DNA of 64,000 bases from assembly GCF_019061145.1 (NCBI RefSeq), contig NZ_JAHQZS010000005.1:1-64000 (forward strand), read 5' to 3'. A program made the position numbers and the translations under genes. How positions within the stretch are numbered: position 1 is the stretch's first letter; every line of letters starts with the position of its first letter. The notes under the pieces were generated by a model, which saw only the letters and a list, made by a program, of their open reading frames with translations, was not told the origin of the DNA and searched no databases. Shown here piece after piece: positions 8,314 to 19,695 of the stretch. This stretch comes from Anianabacter salinae (GTDB lineage Bacteria; Pseudomonadota; Alphaproteobacteria; Rhodobacterales; Rhodobacteraceae).

Positions 8314-11300
8314 TCGGTGATCGTCACCTCGCCTGCCTCAGTCCGGGCGCGGAAGGCAGGGCGATACATGTCTTCGACGCTGGCAGCCGGGTGGTGGTAG
8401 GTGCCGGGCGAGATGGCGCGAACGATATAGCCAAGACGGAACGCCTGGTCCCCCCGCCAGTCGACAGCAGCAAGGAACCTGTCTTGGCGGAACTCGGTCG
8501 TCCGGGTGTCGGTGGTCAGATCCAGCCAGTCGAGCGCGCGGATGTCGCCGCCGCGCAGAAGGTTGGGGTTGTCGATCTCGAACCCGGCGGGCAGCGGATC
8601 GTCGACCATCAGCCTCGCCTCGCGCTCTCCCAGCGGCTGGACGGTCAGAACGGTCAGAAGCCGCGTGCCGGTCTCGACCTCTGCGGGATCGGCGGGTTGG
8701 CCGTCGAGCGTGAAGTATGTCCGGTCGATGGCGTAGCCGTTGCCGCCCTTTGGCTCGGGCACCTGCGGCACGCCAAAGCGGGTCAGCGTGATCGTGGCCG
8801 GCCCGTCGCCGGTGTTGCGGATTTCCAGCGGGGCAAAGGCTGTCTGCGCTTCCTGCACATAGACCAGCGGACCCTGCGGCTTTGCCCCGTTCACGGTCAG
8901 ATCGCTCGTCTGGCCCAGAAGCGCCCGCGCGGCGAGCAGCGACCACACCTGTTCCTGCGTCGACCACTGGTTCAGATCTCCCACCGGCGCGATGCTGTCC
9001 AGAAGCGCGTTCTGATCCACCGCAGAGCTGCCTGCCTCCAGCGCGAGGGTCAGAACCGCCGCGCGGTCACGCAGATGGGTGCCGTAGTCGGCACGCCAAA
9101 GCTGCCCCTCGGTCCCGTCCTGCCCGTCGATCTGGCGCTGCGCCAGCGCGAACAGACGGTCGGCGCGGGTCGGATCGCCATAGGCGGCAAGGGCGGCGCC
9201 CAGTTGCGCCTTGGCAAGCGGCGTGGCCAACCCCTCGGCCTTCACGTCGGCATAATAGCGCAGATCGCCTATGGCCGCCGCGCCTTCGCGCGCGAGGACG
9301 TAGAGCGCATAGGCGATATCCTCGCCGCCCTCGTCGAAATCGGGGGCGTAGTTCACCCGGTTGCGCAGGTTGTCCATCGCCATGCGGAAGGCGTTGTCGG
9401 GCACCGTGACGCCGCGCGCACGCGCCCGCGACAGGAAGTCCGAGACATAAGCATCAAGCCAGAAATCGCCCGAAGACGGCCCCCACAGCCCGAAGGACCC
9501 GCTGCTGTCCTGATTGGACAGCACACGCTCGACGGCGCCGTCGATCCGGTCTTGCAGATCCCCTGCCGTGTCGAGGTTCATCGCGGTTGCGACTTCGGAC
9601 AGGTAGAGCAGCGGCATCGCCCGCGACGTGGTCTGTTCGGTGCAGCCGTAGGGATAGCGGTTCAGCGCCTGCAAGAGGCCCGGCGCATCCATCCGCGCCA
9701 GCGGCCCGGCGGCAAGCGTGGCGGTGCCCGTGCCCGCGCGGAAATCGGCGAACACGTCATCGGTGAAGCTGAAGGTGTCACCCGCCGCCAGCTCGAACCG
9801 CCGCGTCTCGGCGACTTCGGGATCGTTGGCCTCGACCGGCAGGGACAGCGTCTTGGTCAACACCTTTCCGTCCGGCGTGGTCAGCGACACGGCGATGGAA
9901 TGCACGCCGGGATCACCCGCGCTGATCGGGATCGACAGGGTTTCCTTGCCACCTGCGGCAAGGTCGATGCCGGACGGAACGTCGCCGCCCAGCGTCACGC
10001 CGTCTGCGGTCACATCAAGACCCATCCGGCCGGTCGGGCCACTGGCGTGGACAACCTCGAGCAGCAGGCGCGAGGTGTCACCGGGCGCAAGGAATCGCGG
10101 CAGGCTGGCGGTGACGACGACAGGATCGCGCACCAGCACCTCGGCTTCGGCCTCGCCCACGCCCATGCGCGACCAGGCGACCGCCATCAGCTTTACCGTG
10201 CCGTTGAACGACGGCAGATCGAAGGTGGCGCGCGCATAGCCATCGCCGTCCACGGTGATCGGCCCCGAGAAATAGGCCAGCAACTCCTCGGCAGGCGGCG
10301 GCGCATCGGCGTTGACCTTGGACATCGCATCGCCGCCAGAGCGCACGGCGCCCATCGTTCCGGTCATCCCGTCGATCAGGCGGCCATAGACGTCGCGCAT
10401 ACCGACGCCCAGCTTGCGCTGGCCAAAGTAGTGCCCCGACGGATCGGGTGTCTCGAACCCGGTGAGGTTCAGGATGCCGACGTCGACGGCGGCAATGGTG
10501 GCATAAGCCGTCTCTCCGGGTGTCACGCCGGACACCTTCAGAGCCACCTCCAGCGGGCCGCGCGGATCGGCCTCGGCGTCGACCTCGAAATCGGCGGTCA
10601 ACTGGTGCTTGCCCGGATCGACCGGCGCGTAGGACAGGCCCAGCGCGCGGGTCGGGTTGCGGTCCGACTCGGTGTCCATCGGGCGGATCACGGTGGCGGT
10701 GACATAGGCGCCCGCGCCCCAGGCGTCGGTGACGGGCAGGTCGATCACGTTCTCGCCTGCGCTGACGCTGACCGCCTTCATGTCGATCAGGCGGTTGGAC
10801 ACCACGGTAATCAGCGCGCGGCCCGCATTGCGCGGCACGATCCGCAGGCGGGCGGTATCGCCCGGCTTGTAGCTTTCGGCATCCAGCGACACCTCGAGCA
10901 CATCGGGCGTGGCAGAGGCATCCGCCGCGCCATACCAGCCTGCGTAGAATTCATCCGACGCGGCGACGTATTCGCCGCCCAGACGTTCGACGCTGATCTC
11001 GTAGCTGCCCCAGTCCACCGGCGCGGTGACGGTCAGCGGCGCGGCGCCTAGCGTCGCGTCTCCACTTGCGACTTGCGTGCGGGTCGTCACCGGCTCCCAC
11101 TCCCAGTAGCCATCAAGCTGGTACCATTGATAGCGGCGCTCGACGCGGGAAATGGTCCAACGCACGTCCATGTCCGTTGCGGCTTGCGCCTCGTCCAGCG
11201 CGATCAGGTTGAACGACGCTTCGCCGCCTTCGGGCAGGGTGCCGTCGAAGTTCGGCTTGATGCCCAGAACGGGGCGGCCCGGCGCGACGGCGCGCGTCAG

Positions 11301-13754
11301 CGTGCGTTCCACCGGGCGGCCCGACCCTTCGGCCACGCGCACACGCAGTTCCGCCTCGAGCGGGCGGAAGGTCTGGTCGATCTCGGGGAAGGTCACGGGA
11401 ACGCTCACCATGCCCGCGTCATCGGTGCGCAGGCCAGAGGGCAGGATCTCGACGCGGGGGGACGCGTCTTCGTCGTGGCGGCCAAAGACATAGCCCGGCC
11501 AGTTCTCAAGGTTGCGGGTCGGGCGCAGCAGCACCTCGCCCTCGACAGGGAGGTCGGCCCCGGGAGCACCGAACAGGTAACGCGCGTCGATGGACAGGTC
11601 GGGCCGGTCGGTCAGCGCGATCAGGCCATCGGGCATGGACAGGTCGAAATCGATGCGTTCGGGCAGGAAATCCTCGACCAGCACGGTGGTCGAAGCCAAC
11701 GCGGCGGCATCGGGGTCGGCATAGACCGCCAGCCGCCACGCCCCGCGCGGCACCGAGCCGGAGGTTCCGAAGCTGAAGACATGGCCGCCCGCCTTGCCGC
11801 CCTGGCTGATCTCTCGGCTGTATTCCACGCCGTCGGGCCGGGACAGGACCGCGATGGCGGGCAGGTCGGCAATCGCCTCGGCCTTGGCGTCGCGCATCAG
11901 GACGGTGGCGTTGATCGTCTCGCCCGCTCGGTAGGCGCCGCGATCGGTGGTCAGGAAGGCATCGACGGGGCCAGCAGGCGCGCGCCCCTCGACACCGCGA
12001 TCGGACAGGTCGAACTCGGGGTCGGTCAGAGACAGGAAGGTCAGATCGCCCTCGCCCTGCCGGGCCAGGACCAGCGCGGGCGCCGCGCCGCCGGTGCCGC
12101 GCATCAGGCCGGGATCAAAGCGGGCATGACCCGAGGCATCCGTCGCGCCCTCGCCCAGCACGGCGTTCGCCCGCGACAAAAGCGTGACTTGGACGCCTTC
12201 CAGCGGCTCGGCAGAGGCAAGCGAGCGCAGGAACACATGCAGCCCGTCGGTGCCGTCCAGCGTGGCAAGGCCAAGGTCGCTGACCACGAACCACTGCATC
12301 GCCGCCGGTGTCTCGTAGAGATCGGCGTCAGGAACCACGGCGCGCAGGGCGTAGATCCCCGGCTCGAGCCTGCCGACGACCTCTGCCATCGGCAGGCGGG
12401 TGGTGACATCCTCATTCAGCGTCGATGCGACCTCGCCGGTGCCGGTCCAGACGGTTTCCGCTACGGTGTCGCCAAAGCGGTCCTCGTCCCAGGCGGACAG
12501 CGGACGGCCGAAGAAATCTTCCTGGATCGCGGTCAGGATCGCGCGGTCGCTGACCCGGCGCAGGGTCAGGCCGATCTCGTCGGTGTTCACCGTCACGACC
12601 GGCAGCGCGATGTCCCCGGCGGCAGGCAGGACATAGGCGCGGCCCGGAAAGCGCACGGTCGGGGAACGATCGCGCACATAGGCGGTGATGGTGGCCGAGC
12701 GCGCCATCGTCTCGCCGTTCGCGGCGGGAAGGCCCTGGCGGAAGGTCAACTCATAGCGCTGGCCATGCGTGACGCCTTCGACGCAAAGCTGGCGACCCGA
12801 CGCCTCGACTGTGAGGTCCTGCGACGGGAACTGGACGAAGGGCGCATAGTCGACGCCCGCCTGCACCAATTCCTCGGAGAATTCGGCGCAGACGCGCGGC
12901 GTGGCGCTGTCGGCCTCGACGGTATTGCTGACCACCCGAAAGCCGTATTTGCCCACCGCATTGGCCAGCAGCGCCTCGGTATCGTCGCGCGGCGCCAGCG
13001 ACTGGGCAAGGCGCAGCGCCGGGATCATCTCGCGCCCGCGCCCGGTCGCTTCCAGCGCTTCGGCGAGCGTCACCAGAGCGTTCGCCCGCACCGGGGCCGC
13101 ATCGGCGCGCAGGTAGGCGTTGATCGACGCCAACATCGCGCGGCGCTGATAGCTTTGCTGCTCTGCACGGTTGTCGGTCTCGATGCCCAGCGCAAGGCGG
13201 GCGTATTCGGTCCACTGGTCGGCGGCGTCGCTCAGCACCACGGCGGCGCCGGTGTAGCGATAGGCGGCCAGCGGATTGCCGTTCGCCCGCGCATCAATCG
13301 CCGATTGCAGCAGCGCCGCGACGGTCCAGTTGCCGGGCACATGGTCATTCGTCAGGTCAAGCGCCAGCTCGCGCGCGCTGTCGAGGTCATAATCGTTGAG
13401 GAACCCGCGCAGATCGCGCGCCCGGTCCGGCGCGGCGGCCATCACGGCGGGCGCGGTTTCGAGCACCGTGGCACTGAACGCGCCGACATAGGGCTCTTCC
13501 GCATCGACCGCGCTTTTGGTGAAACAGGCGTTCGAGCGAGTGTTGAAGGTGAAGGCGACGCAGCGGTCGTCGGACAGGCAGGCGGCCTCACATGCGTTAA
13601 GCGTGGTGTCGAACAACGACTGCAGATCCGCGCCGGGGAAATCCACGTCTCGGGTAAGCGCTAGCCTGCGTTCCGGCACGGGCGGTGTGCCCTGCGCCTC
13701 GGCGATGGAACCCAATGACAGGCTGAGAAGGGCGAGGGCGGCAAGCAGGCGCAT
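8310..13754 (-). CDS. Bacterial alpha-2-macroglobulin with N-terminal PAN-like domain
   Basis: A 1814-residue periplasmic protease-trap protein. A signal peptide (MRLLAALALLSLS...AEAQG) is followed by a PAN/Apple-like cysteine module near residues 35-80 (CEAACLSDDRCVAFTF). Tandem macroglobulin domains come next, then a thioester motif CTEQ (in YPYGCTEQTTSRAM), the helical thioester domain and C-terminal receptor-binding-like domains. The thioester lets the protein attach covalently to attacking proteases. Unlike Escherichia coli YfhM, it has no lipobox cysteine, so it is probably soluble. I chose the ATG at 13754 because GGGAGAA precedes it and a signal peptide follows directly. It is co-transcribed with pbpC downstream. 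Confidence 0.92.
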   Translation of the reverse strand: MRLLAALALLSLSLGSIAEAQGTPPVPERRLALTRDVDFPGADLQSLFDTTLNACEAACLSDDRCVAFTFNTRSNACFTKSAVDAEEPYVGAFSATVLETAPAVMAAAPDRARDLRGFLNDYDLDSARELALDLTNDHVPGNWTVAALLQSAIDARANGNPLAAYRYTGAAVVLSDAADQWTEYARLALGIETDNRAEQQSYQRRAMLASINAYLRADAAPVRANALVTLAEALEATGRGREMIPALRLAQSLAPRDDTEALLANAVGKYGFRVVSNTVEADSATPRVCAEFSEELVQAGVDYAPFVQFPSQDLTVEASGRQLCVEGVTHGQRYELTFRQGLPAANGETMARSATITAYVRDRSPTVRFPGRAYVLPAAGDIALPVVTVNTDEIGLTLRRVSDRAILTAIQEDFFGRPLSAWDEDRFGDTVAETVWTGTGEVASTLNEDVTTRLPMAEVVGRLEPGIYALRAVVPDADLYETPAAMQWFVVSDLGLATLDGTDGLHVFLRSLASAEPLEGVQVTLLSRANAVLGEGATDASGHARFDPGLMRGTGGAAPALVLARQGEGDLTFLSLTDPEFDLSDRGVEGRAPAGPVDAFLTTDRGAYRAGETINATVLMRDAKAEAIADLPAIAVLSRPDGVEYSREISQGGKAGGHVFSFGTSGSVPRGAWRLAVYADPDAAALASTTVLVEDFLPERIDFDLSMPDGLIALTDRPDLSIDARYLFGAPGADLPVEGEVLLRPTRNLENWPGYVFGRHDEDASPRVEILPSGLRTDDAGMVSVPVTFPEIDQTFRPLEAELRVRVAEGSGRPVERTLTRAVAPGRPVLGIKPNFDGTLPEGGEASFNLIALDEAQAATDMDVRWTISRVERRYQWYQLDGYWEWEPVTTRTQVASGDATLGAAPLTVTAPVDWGSYEISVERLGGEYVAASDEFYAGWYGAADASATPDVLEVSLDAESYKPGDTARLRIVPRNAGRALITVVSNRLIDMKAVSVSAGENVIDLPVTDAWGAGAYVTATVIRPMDTESDRNPTRALGLSYAPVDPGKHQLTADFEVDAEADPRGPLEVALKVSGVTPGETAYATIAAVDVGILNLTGFETPDPSGHYFGQRKLGVGMRDVYGRLIDGMTGTMGAVRSGGDAMSKVNADAPPPAEELLAYFSGPITVDGDGYARATFDLPSFNGTVKLMAVAWSRMGVGEAEAEVLVRDPVVVTASLPRFLAPGDTSRLLLEVVHASGPTGRMGLDVTADGVTLGGDVPSGIDLAAGGKETLSIPISAGDPGVHSIAVSLTTPDGKVLTKTLSLPVEANDPEVAETRRFELAAGDTFSFTDDVFADFRAGTGTATLAAGPLARMDAPGLLQALNRYPYGCTEQTTSRAMPLLYLSEVATAMNLDTAGDLQDRIDGAVERVLSNQDSSGSFGLWGPSSGDFWLDAYVSDFLSRARARGVTVPDNAFRMAMDNLRNRVNYAPDFDEGGEDIAYALYVLAREGAAAIGDLRYYADVKAEGLATPLAKAQLGAALAAYGDPTRADRLFALAQRQIDGQDGTEGQLWRADYGTHLRDRAAVLTLALEAGSSAVDQNALLDSIAPVGDLNQWSTQEQVWSLLAARALLGQTSDLTVNGAKPQGPLVYVQEAQTAFAPLEIRNTGDGPATITLTRFGVPQVPEPKGGNGYAIDRTYFTLDGQPADPAEVETGTRLLTVLTVQPLGEREARLMVDDPLPAGFEIDNPNLLRGGDIRALDWLDLTTDTRTTEFRQDRFLAAVDWRGDQAFRLGYIVRAISPGTYHHPAASVEDMYRPAFRARTEAGEVTITE

Positions 13755-13882
13755 CGAATTCTCCCGGGGCTGAGGCTCTTCAACCGTCGCACGAGGTCCC
13801 CGTTCAGGCAATGATTCTGGCTCTGTTAACCAAACGGTGAAACGAATGCCCCAGGCTGGCGTGGTGGAAGCCGGGGAACGCG

Positions 13883-15658
13883 ATGGACGCGACCGACATG
13901 CTGGCCCGCGAGCGGCGCGCGCGGCTTGCCGCGGAACGAATGCTGGAACTGCGGGACGATGAATTGCGGGCGACGCGCCGCAAGCTGGCGGAACTTGGCC
14001 GCAGCCCGGCGCCCGATCAGGGCCTTCCGCCCGCCGAGCGTGCCGCGCTGGAACTCCGCGCGTCCGAGGCGCAGGCAGAGCTTCAGGTGGCCAATGCCCG
14101 CGTCCTGATCGCCGAGCAGCGGCTGTGGCAATCCATCGAGACGATCCGCGACGGCTTTGCGGTGTTCGATGCGTCCGAGGTCATGGTGGCGGCGAACGGC
14201 CCGTTCCTTGCGCCGTTCGATGGGCTGGACAGCGTCGGCCCCGGAATCACGCAGGAAGAACTGTGGCGCATCGCGGCGTCCGAGGGGATCGTCGATTGCG
14301 GCGGCGATCCGGCGGCTTGGGTGGCCGGGATGATCGCGCGGGTCCGCGCCCCGGTGATCGACGAGGTGCAGCTGCGGCTGTGGACGGGCCGCACGGTGCG
14401 GCTGCTGGCGCGGCGCGGCGAGAACGGCGATGTCGTGTGCCTTGCCCTCGATGTCACCGCCTCGATCCGGCGGGTCGCCCGCCTGCGCGAGGCGCGGGCA
14501 CGCGCCGATGCCGCCAACCGCGCGAAATCCGCCTTCCTTGCCAACATGAGCCACGAGATCCGCACGCCGATGAACGGCGTCGTCGGCATGGCGGGGCTTC
14601 TGGCCGATACGGCACTGGACGAGGATCAGCGCCTGTTCGTCGAGACGATCCGCGCTTCGGGCGAGGCGCTGCTGTCTCTCATCAACGACGTGCTGGATTA
14701 TTCCAAGATCGAGGCAGAGCGGATGGTCCTGCATCCCCGCCCCTTCGATCTGCGCGACACAATCGAACGGGTGCTGACGCTGATGCGGCCCGCCGTGCAG
14801 GGCAAGCCGGTCGTGCTGGCGCTGGAGTATCCCGCAGACGCGCCGCGCCTTTTCGACGGCGATCCGGTGCGCGTCGGGCAGATCCTGACCAACCTCATCG
14901 GCAACGCGGTCAAGTTCACTGCCGAGGGGGCCGTGACGATCACCGTCGTCTGCGGTGACCGCGTCTCGATCAGCGTCGCCGACAGCGGGATCGGCATCGC
15001 CCCCGACATGGCCGAGCATATCTTTGGCGAGTTCAATCAGGTCGAGGATGAACGCAATCGCAGGTTCGAGGGTACCGGGCTTGGCCTTGCCATCACGAAA
15101 CGGCTGGTCGATCTGATGGGCGGCGAGATCGGCGTGACCTCTGCGCTAGGGGCCGGTGCGACCTTTACGGTGCGCCTGCCGTTGCCGCTGGCGCTGGACG
15201 AGGACGCGCCTGCGCCCGCCGCTCCATCGCTGCCCGCAACCTTGGGTCCGCTGCGGGTGCTGGCCGCAGAGGACAACCGCACCAACCGTCTGGTGCTGTC
15301 CAAGATGCTGGCCGGGGCCGCCGTCGAGCTGACGATGGTCGAGAACGGCCGTCTTGCCGTCGATGCCTTTGCCGCCGCGCCGCCCGATCTGGTCTTCATG
15401 GACATCTCGATGCCCGAGATGGACGGGAAAGAGGCGACGCGGCGCATTCGCGGGATCGAGGCTGAACGCGGCCTGCCCCGAACTAGGATCGTCGCGCTGA
15501 CCGCCCACGCGATGGACGGCGACGCTGACACGATCCTTGCGGCGGGGCTGGATGCCTACCTGACCAAGCCGCTTCGCAAGGATGCGCTGGCCGCCGAGAT
15601 CGACGCAGCGCGCGGCGGCGGGATCAGTCTTCCGTCTCTTGCGTCTCCGGGCGGATGA
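13883..15658 (+). CDS. Hybrid sensor histidine kinase with receiver domain
   Basis: A 591-residue cytoplasmic hybrid kinase. A charged N-terminal coiled coil (residues about 5-75) leads to a PAS-like domain (about 80-195). A HisKA dimer follows with [10 protein letters not shown] (phospho-accepting His), then an HATPase domain ([24 protein letters not shown]), and a receiver domain with [14 protein letters not shown] and the K in YLTKPL. No transmembrane segment is visible, so it senses an intracellular signal. There is no adjacent response regulator, so the output partner is unknown. The 3' end overlaps yaaA on the opposite strand by 35 bases. Confidence 0.93.
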   Translation: MDATDMLARERRARLAAERMLELRDDELRATRRKLAELGRSPAPDQGLPPAERAALELRASEAQAELQVANARVLIAEQRLWQSIETIRDGFAVFDASEVMVAANGPFLAPFDGLDSVGPGITQEELWRIAASEGIVDCGGDPAAWVAGMIARVRAPVIDEVQLRLWTGRTVRLLARRGENGDVVCLALDVTASIRRVARLREARARADAANRAKSAFLANMSHEIRTPMNGVVGMAGLLADTALDEDQRLFVETIRASGEALLSLINDVLDYSKIEAERMVLHPRPFDLRDTIERVLTLMRPAVQGKPVVLALEYPADAPRLFDGDPVRVGQILTNLIGNAVKFTAEGAVTITVVCGDRVSISVADSGIGIAPDMAEHIFGEFNQVEDERNRRFEGTGLGLAITKRLVDLMGGEIGVTSALGAGATFTVRLPLPLALDEDAPAPAAPSLPATLGPLRVLAAEDNRTNRLVLSKMLAGAAVELTMVENGRLAVDAFAAAPPDLVFMDISMPEMDGKEATRRIRGIEAERGLPRTRIVALTAHAMDGDADTILAAGLDAYLTKPLRKDALAAEIDAARGGGISLPSLASPGG

Positions 15659-16409
15659 ACACCCAGCGGTCGCCATCGCTTTCGGCTGATACAAAGCGGT
15701 ATCCGCCGCTTGTGAAATCCTTGATGCCGTCGGGGTCGGCGATACGGTTCTCGACCACGAAGCGCGCCATCGCGCCGCGCGCCTTCTTGGCGAAGAAGCT
15801 GACGATCTTCGCGCTGCCGCCCTTCTCCTCCATGAAGACCGGTTCGATCACCCGCAATTTCAGCGCCTTGCGATCCACCGCGCCGAAATATTCCTGGCTG
15901 GCGCAGTTGATCAGCGTGTCGGTGCCAACGGCGTCGGCGTCCGCGTTCAGCGCCTTGGCAGGCAGATCGCGCCAGAAGTCGTACAGCGAGCCGCCGCGCC
16001 GGGTCTTCAGGCGGCTGCCCATCTCCAGCCGGTAGGGCTGGATCGCGTCGAGCGGGCGCAGCACACCATAGAGGCCAGACAGGATGCGCAGGTGATCCTG
16101 CGCATAGGCGACGGCATCGGGATCAAGGCTGCGCGCCTCGAGCCCCTGATAGGTGTCGCCCGCAAAGGCATACATCGCGGGGTGCGTCGCCTCGGGGCCC
16201 GGCTCGTCGGCAAAGGCACGGAACCGGTCGCGGTTCAGGCGCGCCAGATCGTCCGAGATGTCCATCAGGTCGCGCAGCTTGCCAAGCGTCAGTTGCCGGG
16301 CATGGGCCGCGAGCCGGTTCGCCTCGGGCAGAAAGCGCGGCTCGGTCGGGGACGCCCCCGGCACATCCTCCATGTCCAGCCGTTTGGCGGGCGATATCAC
16401 GACAAGCAT
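15624..16409 (-). CDS. yaaA: YaaA family peroxide-stress protein
   Basis: A 261-residue cytoplasmic protein of the YaaA (DUF328/UPF0246) family. It begins [12 protein letters not shown] and contains [32 protein letters not shown] and [10 protein letters not shown], which are hallmark conserved blocks. In Escherichia coli it lowers free iron and limits DNA damage during peroxide stress. The start ATG at 16409 fits the family N-terminus. It lies 60 bases downstream of recQ on the same strand and may be co-transcribed with it, giving a DNA-repair and oxidative-stress pairing. Confidence 0.93.
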   Translation of the reverse strand: MLVVISPAKRLDMEDVPGASPTEPRFLPEANRLAAHARQLTLGKLRDLMDISDDLARLNRDRFRAFADEPGPEATHPAMYAFAGDTYQGLEARSLDPDAVAYAQDHLRILSGLYGVLRPLDAIQPYRLEMGSRLKTRRGGSLYDFWRDLPAKALNADADAVGTDTLINCASQEYFGAVDRKALKLRVIEPVFMEEKGGSAKIVSFFAKKARGAMARFVVENRIADPDGIKDFTSGGYRFVSAESDGDRWVFIRPETQETED

Positions 16410-16469
16410 CCGGCGCCTCCTGTGGGGGTCCGGCGCAACCTAGTCAGCGCGCCGCAAAGGTCCAGAGGC

Positions 16470-18509
<2,040 letters not shown>

Positions 18510-18577
18510 GGGGCCTGTGTTCTTGGTGTGCTCGGTTGAGGCTGACAATCACACAGGAGGAATCGGGGGACAAGCGG

Positions 18578-18625
18578 GCAAAGCCTCATCTAGGCTTTGC
18601 GACCAGACCCTCGGCGAGGGTCTGG
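18578..18625. repeat. Pair of adjacent perfect hairpins between yggT and recQ
   Basis: Hairpin one is GCAAAGCCT (18578-18586), loop CATCT, AGGCTTTGC (18592-18600). Hairpin two is CCAGACCCT (18603-18611), loop CGGCG, AGGGTCTGG (18617-18625). Each has a perfect 9-bp stem with a 5-base loop, and only two bases separate them. The arrangement is REP/BIME-like. No poly-T follows on either strand, so simple termination is not obvious. Confidence 0.75.
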
Positions 18626-18665
18626 GATCAGGATTTCAGGGAAATACTGCGCGAGAGGCCAGGCG

Positions 18666-18953
18666 TCAGTAGAACGCGGCGGCGTTGTTGATCAGGATGA
18701 TGCGCAGCGCGTAGACGGCGATCAGCGCGATCAGTGGCGCAAGATCGAGGCCTCCGGTGTCGGGCAGGATGCGGCGGATCGGGCCGTAGATCGGTTCGAG
18801 CAGCCGGTTCAGGCCGTTCCAGACCTGCGCGACGAACTGCTGGCGCAGGTTCAGCACCTGGAACGTGATCAGCCACGACATGATGATATGCGCGATCATG
18901 ATGAACCACACCACGTCGAGGATCAGCAGCAGGATCTGAAGAATGGAGGTCAT
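18666..18953 (-). CDS. YggT family membrane protein
   Basis: A 95-residue inner-membrane protein with two hydrophobic regions (ILQILLLILDVVWFIMIAHI and LAPLIALIAVYALRIIL) and the family blocks MSWL, NGLNRLLEPIYGPIRRILP and GGLDLAPLI. YggT proteins are associated with cell-shape, division or osmotic functions, and the exact role is unknown. The ATG at 18953 is preceded by AAAGGG. It lies upstream of recQ on the same strand, but two strong hairpins separate them. Confidence 0.9.
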   Translation of the reverse strand: MTSILQILLLILDVVWFIMIAHIIMSWLITFQVLNLRQQFVAQVWNGLNRLLEPIYGPIRRILPDTGGLDLAPLIALIAVYALRIILINNAAAFY

Positions 18954-19092
18954 GGCGCAGCCCTTTTCCCGAAACTCCGGTGTCACTTAGGGGGCAAGCT
19001 GCCGCAGCGCAAGCCGGTGCCGCAGCGTAGCGGTTGACGCGGCTGGTGGGGCTGCGAGGACTGCCACGCGCCCGCAAAGCAGGAGAGCCATC

Positions 19093-19629
19093 ATGTATCC
19101 CTTTGGCCGTATGGCCCTTGAACTCTGGCTGTCCCGTAATCAGCCGCCGCTTGACCTGCTGGGCACCCATGTCTCGCATCATCGCTGCTGGCCCTGGGAC
19201 ATCGACCTGTGGCTTGAGTTGAACAACGGGCGCACCCTGACGCTCTATGATCTGGGGCGTATCCCGCTGGCCAAGCGCGCCGGACTGACGAAGATGCTGA
19301 TGCGGCAGCGCTGGGGGCTGACAATGGCAGGGGTTTCGGTGCGGTACCGTCGCCGCATCCGCGCCTTCGAGAAGATCGAGATGCGGTCACGCTGCATCGG
19401 CTGGGACGACAGGTTCGTCTACCTTGACCAGACGATGTGGAAGGCCAGCGGCGAATGCGCGGGGCAGGCTTTGTATCGCTCGGCGGTCACAGATCGCGGC
19501 GGCATCGTGACCACGGACAGGGTTCTGGAGGCGCTTGGGCATGATGGCCCCGCACCGGAGCTTCCGGTCTGGGTCAAGGCGTGGATCGACGCCGATGCCA
19601 CACGGCCCTGGCCGCCCGAGCCCGCCTGA
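19093..19629 (+). CDS. Acyl-CoA thioesterase-like protein (4HBT_2 / hot-dog fold)
   Basis: A 178-residue protein resembling THEM6-type hot-dog thioesterases. The key block is WPWDIDLWLELNNGRTLTLY, where the pattern D-x-D...NNGR-(F/T)-L...D-GR is typical, followed by MAGVSVRYRRRIRAFEKIEM and a strand with FVYLDQTMW. Such proteins hydrolyse acyl-CoA thioesters. The physiological substrate is unknown. AGGAGAG lies 6 bases before the ATG at 19093. Upstream is divergent yggT; downstream is a transporter gene after 66 bases. Confidence 0.78.
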   Translation: MYPFGRMALELWLSRNQPPLDLLGTHVSHHRCWPWDIDLWLELNNGRTLTLYDLGRIPLAKRAGLTKMLMRQRWGLTMAGVSVRYRRRIRAFEKIEMRSRCIGWDDRFVYLDQTMWKASGECAGQALYRSAVTDRGGIVTTDRVLEALGHDGPAPELPVWVKAWIDADATRPWPPEPA

Positions 19630-19695
19630 ACGACGGCTGTTGCGCGCACCCGCCCCTTTGCCTCTTATGCGGGCAGGCAGGAAAAGGCGCGCACC

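Noticed and set aside
8283-13664. Two very long open frames (922 and 863 codons) antisense to the alpha-2-macroglobulin gene
   Set aside because: They mirror the GC-rich codon pattern of the real gene, give His/Arg/Gln/Gly-rich proteins without domains, and have no ribosome binding sites. They are shadows of strong GC3 bias.
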